A stretch of DNA of 64,000 nt from Plantago ovata (lineage: Eukaryota > Streptophyta > Magnoliopsida > Lamiales > Plantaginaceae): contig CM051456.1 in assembly GCA_028274465.1 (NCBI GenBank), positions 6,325,545 through 6,389,544 of the forward strand, written 5' to 3'. The position numbers were made by a program, and so were the translations under genes. A model generated the notes under the pieces. It searched no databases. It was not told the DNA's origin and was given only the letters and a program-made list of their open reading frames with translations. Each line of letters begins with the position of its first letter. Within the stretch, counting starts at the first letter, position 1. This document shows, piece after piece, positions 35,583-46,432 of this stretch.

Positions 35583-37422
35583 TCATCTAAAAGACAATTG
35601 TATGTCTTCTAGAGTTTTTCCTTTCGTTTCAGGCACCCAATAAGTCACAAACACTACTGTAAAAGCTGACACCAATGCATAAATGGTAAATGTCCCTGAC
35701 AAAATAAAAAAAAATGTATTAGATACATCACCGTGGCTTATCCACACATATACGGGAAGAGCCAGAGAGTACAAGAGAAGAACCTCCACTACTCCAAGTT
35801 AAGAGCAAGTTAGCTGTCATCGTGACCACTGAAGCTGAAAACCAATTTAATAATGTTGCTACACTGCCAGCAAGACTTTTGATACCTACCGGAAGAATCT
35901 GCAACGATCCGAGTTATAGTCAAAGAAAGTAAGCCCTAGATCACCATATACATTAACCACAATAATACAACGATCTAAGGCAGCATTTCTTGTCATCATG
36001 AAAACCCCTTTGGTGCGAACTATATTTATAGGTGTAACAGCATATGGTTTCTTGGAGCCAGAGAATTGAGTGTCTTTAGTTAAATTTACAGTCCACACAA
36101 ACTTAAGAAGTGCCTCTTCACTTGTACTGCAGTAATTTCGACTGAGAATCCTTTTAATAAGGAGCAACATCAATGTGCTTCATATCGAAATAGCCAGGAC
36201 TATTGGCTTTAAATGTGTATCTTATGCGTGTTAAGATTCATCACAGAATAGCATGTTCATTAGGTGCACCGGCGTACCTCAGACATTATAATCCAGGGTA
36301 CAGCTCCAAGACCAATAGAGAAACCAATCACCAAAATCTGTGAAGAAGTATATCCAGATTAAAACATGAAATCTCAAGTTCATATTGGAATTCTGAGAAT
36401 TTAACAGATACAAGACATACCAAAAGGCCAACTAGTGACAAAACTCCCAAGAGAGAGTGAGAAGATTCAGGTAACATGCCCTGCTTTGCATAAAAATGCC
36501 AAATTAAGAAGACAAGGATATGTGAAGCAAAGCACTGAATGATGTTGTCCTGAGTAACTTGTGATCATTATATTTAACAGAAGAAGAAAAGTGAAAGAAT
36601 AGACCTTCAAAAAGAATGCAATTGCCACAAGTAGGCTGCTGAAAGTCATTAATGATGAGGATACCTGCAGAAAAATGTTGATAATTTATAATCATCATGA
36701 CTGAGCAAATAACCAAATTCATTCAATCTAAAAGGATATTTGGAACGCACTATAAGAAGAATTCTGCGACCCGCTCTGTCCACCAAAGTAGTTGAAATCC
36801 CAGTGACAACAACCTTCAGATATATATAATCTTTCAACAACAATGTTGTCATCTGTATAAATCAGTGGTATAGTGTGCATGTGGGTGTTGATGTTTACCT
36901 GAATAGCCCCAATCAAAAAGGTTGCAGCTTTACCAGATGAAATTCCTGTCAAATTTGGTGATAGCATAAAATTTCAATTTTCAACTATGTAGTCAGGAAC
37001 AATTAAGGATGATTTAATTCAGATATGAAACAACCAACAATTTAAGCTGGGACCAATAGATGTTGTGAATTGCGATACAAAATATGCTAGTTAATTTTAT
37101 TGATGAGTAATAAAATAGCCACGGTGGCATGAGTTATGATGGAACCAGTGTACTATTCACTTTCAACAGGTCATTGCAGCATATTATATCGTCCAATTAC
37201 GCAATTTAATGTCATCATGTGCCAGAACTGAGTTGTACTTTACAGTTTCGAAAATAACTGCATGCAATTATTCAGATAAAAGATGGCCGTGGGTTCAACA
37301 TTCATGCCTCACCTGCAGACTCGAATATGCTACTTGAATAAAAGAGAACACCATTGATACCACTTAGTTGCTGGAGCATCAGCAGTCCAATACCAACCTG
37401 TGGGACAAACAAACTAATTATT

Positions 37423-37464
<42 letters not shown>

Positions 37465-39812
37465 AAAAAAAAAACGAGTAAGAACTAGCAAACTTCTATA
37501 TTGAGGGAAATGTGGGAAAGATAACCAGACTCGGGAAGACAAATTAACCAACAGGTTTACCATCAAAGGATACCAATAGCGTTTTCTCTTGAGCTCCAAG
37601 AATCGAATAGCAGTTTTGCTGCTTGATGAAGCCACAGATCTCTGGTATGCACAATTAATGAACGTAAGATATGGTCTCTATTTCACAAAGGATACAAAAC
37701 TTCTTCAAGAACCAAGTTAAAGACTAACATAGCATGAAAGATGATCAAAGAGCAAATCAGGGATGAAACAGTTACCTTGATCTCATTTACTTCAAGAGTG
37801 ATGTCTGTATCGAATCCCCTTAAAACTTGCAAAGAAGTTTCGAAGTCTTCATTATAGCCCATTTTAGCCTGGCAGTTATTAAATAAAATTGTGTCAACAG
37901 ATAACATTACATCAATAAACGGAAAAAGATACTGAATTTGAAGTAATAAAGGAATCTTCTTGTTTCACATACCAACCAACGAGGAGATTCTGGTATGAAG
38001 AACAGGCCAGGGATCAAGACTAAGCATGGCAGAGTTCCTGCAGGTGATATCATTTTTCAGTTGTGTGCATATATAGTCAAGTAACTCAGAGTTGCATCTA
38101 CAAAAGATTAAACTGTTGGCCTTGTCCCTATATTCCCTGAAGTGAGATTAAGGCTGCCCTAGAACATAACACTTCGTCAGTGAGATAAGGATACAACGGG
38201 ACAGATGACTGCCAATAAAAGTTTAAAGTTCCGTCACGTGTAATGGGAATGTGTTGCGTGTAATTAAAGGAACTAAAAATATGCTGAAACTATTATTGGA
38301 GGTGTTCAGTACTAAGCATGAAGAAACCTAAGTTTTGTATTATTCTCACCTGCACAAGTCATATAACAGTTGCTTAACGGGGCGAAATGGACATTTGAAG
38401 AATTTGAATTTTTTTAATGAATTAAACTAGTTAATTAAAAGTATCTGCTTACATGAGTTGAAACATAGTATGCTGGGAATATAGATACAGTAGTCTTTTC
38501 CTACGAGAGTTTTCTAAAACCTGACTTCTGAACCCACCAATAAATAAGCCACAAAAAGTTGCTGAAAAAATTGCAATTGGTACTGAAGAAAAAGGCAATT
38601 CCGTGCTTTATGTTGGACGTATGTGAGATCGTTTCATCAGACAGAGATGCATATTAAAACTCACCAAAAACTGCAAGAATTCTCCATGGAAGGAAAAGGC
38701 CAAGTAGATACGACAGCATTAGTCCGATTGTTACTGAGAGCTACAAAGGAAAACTCAGGATATTGTAACTTTATATGCCACTTATTACAAACCATATGAG
38801 CAGGATAACATAGAAACATTGTGACCAACCTGATTAACAGATCCAAGACTTCCTCTTAAGTTTTGAGGTGCTATCTCCGCTATGTATACAGGCACCTATG
38901 ATTTTATTAAAACAACATAAACACCAAACATTATAACCGTATATCGAAGTTCCACGAGTTCCAAGTAGGCATTTGCTCAAATAACTACGCCAAACATACC
39001 GTGTATGATATTACTCCAACGCCAAACCCTTCCAACAACCGTCCCATAAACAAGAAAGACGAGTCCTAAACAAATACCTTAAACAAAATTAGCATAAGAT
39101 GTAACACTGGCAGAAAACAGGAAAGTAAGAACCCAATACTCACTTTTGCAAATGAAATAGCCAACCAGCCTATAATATTCGGAAGTGCAGCAACCATCAG
39201 CGACTGCATTTCACGGTTCAAGAAACGACATCAAAGACGATACAAACGAACAAAAAAAAACAACCACATTGCATGCAAACCAAAACATCCGTACCCCTTT
39301 CCTTCCAATATACTCCGCAATCTGTCCACTCGTTATAGCACCAACCATTGCTCCAACATTCGACAACGAACCGAATACCGAAAACTAACAAAACAAAACA
39401 TTAGTAAATCAACAACACACCTCCAGCAATAATCATATAACTGGAAAGTTACCTACCTCAGAAATAGTAAGATCCAGGTCCTTAATGATATCATCTTGCG
39501 TAGGATTGGAGTATCCACACTGAAAATCACTTTATCAAACACTTGGCATGCATAATACACATAACAATGAGAATAACACAAAATCAAAATAATGCAATGA
39601 TTATTATTTATTACCGTGAATCCGAATTGGATTGGACCTAGAGCAACGACGCAGACGCAGAAGAAGACCGAAATGGACTCCCGCACCATATTGAGCGAGG
39701 AGTTCATCATGCTGGATTGACGGGAGCCCATGCCGGACATGCGGTACCAGCTCCCGGTGTGGAGCAATGGCTTCCTGAGGCCATCCTCTGAGGCCGAGTG
39801 TTCCGAGTGCAT
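35583..39812 (-). CDS. ERDL6: ERD6-like monosaccharide transporter (MFS), intact
   Basis: Eighteen exons on the minus strand: 39615-39812, 39457-39519, 39295-39384, 39144-39203, 39000-39065, 38830-38895, 38665-38740, 37973-38037, 37776-37868, 37561-37641, 37313-37397, 36899-36945, 36751-36813, 36605-36664, 36421-36480, 36278-36337, 35784-35898 and 35583-35695. They join in frame to 486 residues, the usual length. Twelve-helix sugar porter with GRKG after helix 2, PESPRWL (222-228), [12 protein letters not shown], and PETKGKT (471-477) at the C-terminus. The N-terminus has an LxxxLL motif (Leu12, Leu16-Leu17), the type used for vacuolar-membrane sorting in this family. The [11 protein letters not shown] and TLEVNEIK segments make it closest to Arabidopsis ERDL6 and its paralogue, which export glucose from the vacuole. 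The symbol is by similarity. Confidence 0.95.
37427..37474. repeat. Poly(A) tract in transporter intron 10
   Basis: A near-uninterrupted run of about 45 A residues with one C. On the gene strand it is a T tract near the donor end of the intron. It may be hypervariable or an assembly weak point. Confidence 0.9.
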
Positions 39813-40070
39813 TACGACGTCGTTTATTTGTTCGTTCGATGATGAGAATGTGGCGTTGATTCAAATTTTTGGATAGATCGTATTTATTACTATTATTGTT
39901 ATAAAGATGGGGATATGGAAGCGAGAATGAAGGAGAAGCGGATCATCATGCGAGGAAGAGAGGGAGCATGAGAAGGGAGAAGAAGACGCGCCATTGGTCC
40001 ACGTGGCCTGTTGACGTTTGACCTTATAATTAGTGTTGCTAATCTTTCTTGATTCGGTGCTACAATTTTT
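39813..40070 (-). promoter_or_regulatory. Transporter promoter region with G-box/ABRE and W-boxes
   Basis: A perfect G-box, CCACGTGGC, at 39999-40007 (ABRE core ACGTGGC) lies about 190 bp upstream of the start codon. TTGACG at 40011-40016 and TTTGACC at 40018-40024 are W-box-type motifs, and a CCAAT motif on the gene strand is at about 39992. Together they suggest abscisic-acid, drought or defence control. This is an inference from motifs. Confidence 0.5.
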
Positions 40071-40880
40071 TTGGAAAATTACGAGATACAACCCTGCTAC
40101 ATACCATACATCCTTAATTGAACAATTACAAATAGAATAGTTCTAAAGATCAGAAAAATGTTGACCTCACCATTATTAATTTTTGAATTTTCTCCGGTCA
40201 AACAAGACCTTAGTTATTTAAAAATTATTTTTTCTTTTCTTTTCTTTTTTTTCTTTTAACTTTTCTCTTTTTCTTTTATTCCATCTTCTTCTTCTTAGAG
40301 TTCCGGTACTGGAATTGCTACAGCTCCGACAGGAGTTGTAAACCAGACAGCTCCGATCGGAGCTGAACAGCTCTTGTCCGGAGCTGTAAAATAGCTGCGA
40401 TTTGGAGCTGTTATTGGACCGGAGTTGTTAACAGCTCCGATCGGAGCTGTTTAATATCTCCGATCGGGAGTTGTATTTTATCTTCTTTTTTTTAGTTTTT
40501 ATTTTTAAATTTTGGGGTTGTTTTGAAACAAAACCTTAATTTTTATACTATAAATTTATACTGTTAGTTCATTTTAAAATTTATAGTATAAATTTTGTGG
40601 TTAATTTGAAATAAATTTAAAATTAATTTTATAAAATAAAATAGTTTAGAGGCAAATGTGTAAATAATGAAAAGTTAAGGTGTTTGGCTCAGGCCAAAAT
40701 CTGAAATTTCAGTAGGGGTAAATATGTAACTTCAGCCCTTAATTCGAAAAAAGTCAAGTTCGTGGGGCTATCTGTAATTGTTTTTGTCTAATAGGGGGTT
40801 GCATGTAATTGTTAAACTAAGAGGGTAAGACCTGTAATTAACCAAACTAACAGGGTGTATATCCAAATTGCACTTTTCTT
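40071..40880. mobile_element. Possible Mutator-type non-autonomous element with a palindrome-rich core
   Basis: The left edge (AATTACGAGATACAACCCTG) and the reverse complement of the right edge (AATTTGGATATACACCCTG) are similar, and both continue into AACAATTACA-type sequence. The core at 40308-40475 repeats variants of the CAGCTCCGATCGGAGCTG palindrome. No clean target-site duplication could be seen, so class is uncertain. Confidence 0.4.
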
Positions 40881-41629
40881 TTATTTTTTGAAAAATTAAG
40901 GGTGTTTCTACTTATAAAATTGCTTTGAAAACTTGATTTTTAGTAAGTAGAGATAGCATCATAGTGACTCAGAGCGATTGTAATCGATTAATATAATTTG
41001 AGACGCCATATCTATATATATTGTTGAAACGTCAATCACTAAATTTACATCTTCCCTTCCATTGGCACACTTTTAAGTCGATCTTCCCCTTAAGGACCCG
41101 AATCTAGTGAGCTCTCCTTGCATGCGATGTTGTTGTGGTGAATCTGTCTCGAGTGGGGAAGATTCCGAGGGAGCCTGTTTGTAAACGGTGAAATGTGTTT
41201 TTGTGTAATATAATCAGAAAATTACATAAAAGAACCACTCTAGAGCACATAATTGCTAAAACAACCATTTTAAAAAATATTTTACAAAAAAAGTCATTCT
41301 ATTTTTTGGTGCCCTAAAATACAAGTAGTCTTATAAAAAAGGTCATTCTATTTTTTGGTGTCCTTGAATCTAATCAAGTAGTCTCCAAAATACATCTTAC
41401 AAAAAAGGTCATTCTATTTTTTTTTGTGCCCTAAACTCTAACCAAGCATTCTCTAAAATCTCTCTAATCTGGAAGAGAATATGAAATTGGACTCCAATTT
41501 CTCGCTAAACTGATTTCTAATGGTGTCTTTTACGTCTATTAGTGTTAATTAATTACTAACTAATTATATTTAACTATTTTTTAAATATAACCAACGTCCA
41601 AATAATCTCCTAATTAATATTTATATACA
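40881..41629. other. Intergenic with short direct repeats
   Basis: At about 41275-41440 the phrase AAAAAAGGTCATTCTATTTT recurs three times, followed each time by a TTGGTGCCCT-like end. No gene supported. Confidence 0.5.
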
Positions 41630-42690
41630 GAAACTAATGAAACCAGCATTTGTGTTGTCGAAACTAATGAAACTAGCATATGTGTTGTTGAATCTAATGA
41701 ACTAGCATTTTGTGTTCACTTGTGATGCTGAAACTAGCATTTGTGTTTGCCGAAACTAATGAAACTACCATCTGTGTTGCTGAAACTAGCACTTATGATG
41801 TTGAAAACTAGTGAAACTAGCAGTTGTGATGCTAAAACTAATGAAACTAGCATTTGTTTTTATGAAACTAGCTTTTTTATTGCTGAAACTATTGAAAACA
41901 AACATTTTAGTTGTTGAAACTAATGAAATTATTATTTTATGATGTTGAAACTAGTATTAACAGTTAGTTGCATAGAGTTTCTGTTAGTTTTTGAAACTAG
42001 CTTTTTGTCTGAAACTAGTTTATGAAACTAGGTTTTATGTGTTGAAACTAGTATTTGTGTTGCTGAAACTAGCACATGTGATGATGACACTAATGAAACT
42101 AGCATTTTGTGTTGCTGAAACTAGCACTTGTGATGATGAAACTAATGAAACTAGCATTTGCATTGCCGAAACTAATGAAACTAGTATCTGTGTGCTTAAA
42201 CGAGCATTTTGTGTTGCTGAAACTAGCACTTGTGATGCTGAAACTAATGAAACTAGCATTTGCATTTCCGAAACTAATGAAACTAGTATTTGTGTGCTGA
42301 AACTAGCATTTTTGTAAGATGAAACTAGCACTTATGATGCTGAAACTAATGAAACTAGCATTGTTGTTGTTGAAACTAACACTTATGATGCTGAAACTAA
42401 TGAAACTAGCATTTGTGTTGATGAAACTAGCATTTTTGTTGCTGAAACCAACACTTATGATGCTCAAACTATTGAAACTAGCAATTATATATGATGCTGA
42501 AAACTAATGAAACTAGCATTTTGCCGTTGAACTAGGATTTGTGTTGCTGAAACTAATGAAATTAGCATATGTGTTGCTGAATCTAATCAAACTAGCATTT
42601 TTTGTTCACTTGTGATGCTGAAACCAATGAAACTAGCATTCGTGTTTGCCGAAACTAAAACTAGCATCTGTGTTGTTGAAACTAGGTTAC
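41630..42690. repeat. GAAACTAATGAAACTAGCAT minisatellite
   Basis: About 1 kb of imperfect tandem copies built from GAAACTAATGAAACTAGCAT and GTTGCTGAAACTAGCACTTG modules, with a higher-order unit of roughly 50-60 bases. Module length varies by a few bases. It creates long open frames on both strands (for example about 41991-42331), which are by-products of the repeat rather than genes. Confidence 0.9.
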
Positions 42691-43104
42691 AACTCCAACA
42701 GATAGGTTCATGATCACTTGAGCCTATATACTAAGACTTCCCACATCAGTCCCCTTAAGCGCGCTTAAGGGGACTGAAAACGCGGCTTGGGCCGCGTTTA
42801 AGCATGCTCAGCGTTTATGATAAACGCTGAGCAGCAATGTGGGGTGGACTCCACCCATTTAGTTTACTTTTTTTTTAATTTTTTTTTTTACTTTTCCATT
42901 TAAATTTCAAACGGTCATAACTTTTAAAATAAAAATGCAAAAATAAATAAAAATTACCAACGGATAGAACTTTTCGAGATCTATAAATAGACACCACTTT
43001 TGGATATGTTTGCTCACAATTTCTCCAACTCATTTTTCCCTTCTTAATTAAACTCAAAACACTCTCTCAACTCTTTTCCTTTCCATTTTTCCCATCCACC
43101 AAAA

Positions 43105-43590
43105 TGACTCCCGAGCAACAACAATAATTACTTGAAAAACAACGATCCTGAACGATACGATTCTATCATGAATGACATGTTTCGTCCAACCCCCTCCCCC
43201 CCACCTAACCGAGCTCTTTTCCAAAACCCATCTGAAACTCCGTATGTTCCTTATTTCAACAGTCCACCCTCACAAACACCCATGTTCTATGATTCTCAAC
43301 AGTACCCTGAGATTGTTCGTGAGACCCAGTCGGAGCCGCCCGTGGCCGAGGAAAGAACATGTGGTCGTGGCAAAGGAAAAGAGAAGGCCGCTAAAAAAGT
43401 TGGTGGTGGTGGTTCTAAGAGACACAGCTTCAACATTCATGAGGACGGGGTCATTCTTACTGCTTACGCGGAGGTTTGCCAGTGCCCAATCACCGGCACG
43501 AACCAAGACCTCAAGTCGATCTTCAGAAAGGTGTCCGAAAGATACGAAAACGCCCGTAGGGAACGTGCTTTTGGAGTTATACGATGGCAT
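43105..43590 (+). pseudogene. Harbinger ORF1 remnant (Myb/SANT-like)
   Basis: The likely start ATGACTCCCGAGCAACAACA is followed almost at once by TAA. A downstream frame runs open to the fusion point and contains a basic GRGKGKEKAAKK stretch, then FNIHEDGVILTAYAEVCQ, PITGTNQ and FRKVSERYENARRE. These are typical of the Myb/SANT-like DNA-binding partner of PIF transposases. The C-terminal part is missing, cut by the internal deletion at about 43563. Confidence 0.75.
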
Positions 43591-44056
43591 CTACCCAAAT
43601 TGGGCAACATTCGTACCTGCCGTTCCCAATCCTACGACTCACAAACTACAGAAGTTTAGCACGCGCCAAGAATCTTGCCGGAAAGATGTGGGACGTGCTT
43701 TTGGAGTTATACAAGCTCGGTTTCATATTATCAAGCATCCGGCCTTTCCACATAGCAGGCTACAACTCCAACAGATAATGGATTGTTGCATCGTTCTTCA
43801 CAACATGATAGTCGAGGATGAGCGTGACAATTACTTAAACTACGACCAAGCAATCGAAGACTGGCTTAAGGAATGCGCCGAAGGCAACTTGCAGTACAAT
43901 GCAGACATCCTTAGGGACGTGACAATCACAACACGTCCATCTATTCTGAATGATTTTGTTGATTACAGGAAGAATCAAAGGATGATGGAGAGTTACATCC
44001 AGCATGACGCACTCAAACATGACTTGATTGAACACATTTGGAGGATGAGGCCTTAG
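43583..44056 (+). pseudogene. Harbinger transposase remnant (C-terminal part of DDE domain)
   Basis: Read in the frame that ends at 44056: DGIYPNWATFVPAV, then RKDVGRAFGVIQARFHII, MDCCIVLHNMIVEDERD and a C-terminal tail ending HIWRMRP. This is the end of a plant PIF-type transposase. The N-terminal two thirds with the first acidic residues are gone. The position usually Glu in RKDVERAFG is Gly, so even this part would be inactive. Confidence 0.85.
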
Positions 44057-44428
44057 TTTCCATTAGAATGTTGTTTGCATTTTCAATTGTTTCAGTTGTT
44101 TGTTTTCAGTTTCAGTTGTTTGTTTCAATCGTTTGTTTTCAATTAAGCAGAACTTGTTGTAATATTGTGTGTTTCAAATTCGGTACAACTTAATGTAATA
44201 TATTCGTGATTTTCATCTATAAACTTGATTTCGTATGAAATTCTTTACAAACAATCTTCCTTTTTCTTTACCTGAACCAAAAAAAAAAAAAAAAAAAGAA
44301 TGACGTGGCAGGCCTTAAACTGGCCTTAGCCGCGTTTAAGCAGTCACGAAAACTGCTTAAACGCGGCTAAGACCAGTTTAAGGCCCTAAATTGGCCTTAA
44401 CCTTAAACCACTGATGCGGGTGGTCTAA

Positions 44429-44740
44429 CACCCCAGCCTTGTCCTCTATTATCCTGAAAGGGGTTAAGCTCCAACAAATCATCGTAAGTGAATTCCATCA
44501 TCATCCCTCCTCAAGCATACCAATTAGTTAATTAGTAGTACTTGTTGCGTGTTAAAATCAAACACCAATTCAAATCATTTGACAAACAGGGAGTAGAAGA
44601 AGAGAGAATAAGAACATGGCACACTACGGGCTACGACCAAAGATTCGGTGTAGGAGAAAGATAAACGGTTCGGGTTCGACCACGCCTATCAATGTGTCAA
44701 TAATTAGGCCTATCAATAATGATCAATTTCTAATAATTAA
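44429..44740. other. Intergenic
   Basis: No gene supported. Short open stretches only. Confidence 0.4.
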
Positions 44741-44978
44741 TTTCTCCATTTCATTAATAACTTCCTAAGGGCCGGGGACTATTCATCGCGATCTTTGACC
44801 ATGTATAACTTATAAATTAAACTGTATCAATATAAATTAAAAGTTGATTCTGAAAATATACTCCATTTAATTTCATAATATAATTTTATTATATTTTTCT
44901 CGGATGTAATTTAGGAGTTATACGCGATCAAATATCGTGATGAATATTTCCCTTAAAAAATTATTAATGAAATGGAGG
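44741..44978. mobile_element. Stowaway-like MITE
   Basis: Left end ATTTCTCCATTTCATTAATA. The reverse complement of the right end is CCTCCATTTCATTAATAATT. TA flanks both sides (44739-44740, 44979-44980). The internal halves also fold back. Confidence 0.7.
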
Positions 44979-46005
44979 TAGTATTAATCATAAATTAAAC
45001 ATACTACTGTAGTATCTAGCAAGTGATCTTCATAAACAAGTATCCCTATCCCTAGTACTAGCCATGTAATTTCATACTTTTGTAGTTTTGCCACAAATAG
45101 TAAGTCAATAACTGTACATGATTATTTATTTGATGATAACATTGATTTATTAGGTGATTTATTAGGTCCCATGATGAATTAAACCCTAGATTTGTCCTGA
45201 ACCTTTGCGCCCTACTCTATGATTAGTTGATGATTACCACTATAATTGCCAAGATTATTTAAACAAATTGTTCAATATCTTCTGATTGGTCAAACCAATG
45301 TTTCAGATGAGTTTTATTTTGTCAGGTAAACGTGCTTTACTTCATGTTAGACTTAGTCTATTACACCATTAAGACACATGCTAGTGGACCCCACACATAT
45401 GGGACCTACATGTATGTGTCATGGTAGTGTAATAGACTAGTATAGCATCTCATAAACCGGTAAACGGGAAGAACATGTAGCTGGCCGACTTGAGTATTTT
45501 TGGAATTTCATTTTTCTGCTGGTACTCCAAATGGGTCAAAACGACTTGGGTCGGGTAGCGATTATATTGGATTAACGGATAATTTGAGTTAGTTATGGAT
45601 CCATTCCAAACAAAATCATATTAATTCATAAGAGTAAATATCTTTGACAGATTGGATTTTATGATCATCCATTTATGATTACTAAATTATGTTTAATTCA
45701 TCTGAACTGAATTTAGTAAATCTGAATCTGAACTGAAATTCAGGTGAATCAACCGAACCTAAAAACTAATTAAGTAGTATTTGAGTGAGATTTATTTTTA
45801 AGTTTTCTGCACACTATCCATATATATTTTCCATAACAAACAAGAAGTTCCATTTATTAATTTCAAGTGCAGGTTCCGATCCAATATTTCCCATTGTTCA
45901 TTTTTTAAGTCCACATAAAAGATTTTACAAGCTTTGACAAATGAACTTTCAACTCCACCACTTAACCCATCATGTAACATAATCATATTTCTTCCATGGA
46001 TGTAC
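44979..46005. other. Intergenic with one short foldback
   Basis: No gene. A compact inverted repeat at 45354-45439 pairs TAGTCTATTACAC with GTGTAATAGACTA and continues imperfectly toward a short loop. It may be a very small MITE. Confidence 0.5.
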
Positions 46006-46170
46006 CTTTTTTTTTTTTAAACGGCAAATATTACAACTACTACCCTACTATTATACAATACCCTTAGCACCTTATATCTTCACACTTAAACCGTCTTATG
46101 TTGCCGTTGGAGATCGAAACCCGCACCTTTCCCTTCACCAACTCAACTCCATTCCGCTGGACCACCTTAT
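46006..46170 (-). mobile_element. tRNA-derived SINE, copy 1
   Basis: Read on the minus strand from 46170: ATAAGGTGGTCCAGCGGAAT (A-box-like), then GGTTTCGATCTCC (B box), a 3' part with ACATAAGACGGTTTAAGTGT, GTAGTTGTAATATTT, and a poly(A) tail seen as the T tract at 46007-46018. It shares all of these with the copy at 61100-61283. Confidence 0.8.
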
Positions 46171-46233
46171 GACTCCCTACGGATCTACCGTATTTACTTT
46201 ATTCATTCTACATTCTACCTTTATATTGTCTTA

Positions 46234-46429
46234 GGCTCTGTTCTCTTCGTCTGGAAAAATCTGAACTGAACTGAACTGATCTGAACTGAATGGATCTGAA
46301 CTGAACTGGACTGAACTTATATGTAGGTGAAAATACTACTATTAGCCAAATCTGAACTGAACTTAATGCATCTGAACTGATCGGAACTGAATTTATTTTC
46401 ATCAATTTTCAGATGAAACTAACATAGCC
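46234..46429. mobile_element. Tourist-like MITE with TTA duplication
   Basis: A 196-bp element with left end GGCTCTGTTCTCTTCGTCTG; the right end reverse-complemented is GGCTATGTTAGTTTCATCTG. TTA lies at both 46231-46233 and 46430-46432, as for PIF/Harbinger-mobilised Tourist elements. The interior is CTGAACTGAA repeats. Confidence 0.8.
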
Positions 46430-46432
46430 TTA

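Larger units (their letters stand above)
42735..44425 (+). mobile_element. PIF/Harbinger element, internally deleted
   Basis: A 1,691-bp element with terminal inverted repeats GACTTCCCACATCAGT at the left and, reading inward from the right, GACCACCCGCATCAGT. A perfect 3-bp duplication TAA flanks it at 42732-42734 and 44426-44428, the PIF/Harbinger signature. It carries remains of both standard genes, a Myb/SANT-like ORF1 and a DDE transposase, in one strand. Both ends have strong subterminal hairpins: a palindrome at 42751-42772, a stem at 42805-42833 and a long hairpin at 44311-44385. Confidence 0.9.

Noticed and set aside
13875..39812. Functional triterpene biosynthetic gene cluster
   Set aside because: The cyclase is dead, and I see no cytochrome P450, glycosyltransferase or acyltransferase in the window. 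Hydrolase clustering is explained by tandem duplication.
41991..42331. Open frames of about 100 codons on both strands
   Set aside because: They arise from the minisatellite, which is open in several frames, and the unit length is not a strict multiple of three.
46085..46170. tRNA gene suggested by A and B box motifs
   Set aside because: No cloverleaf forms, and the same sequence recurs at 61.1 kb with a poly(A) tail and target duplication, so it is a SINE.
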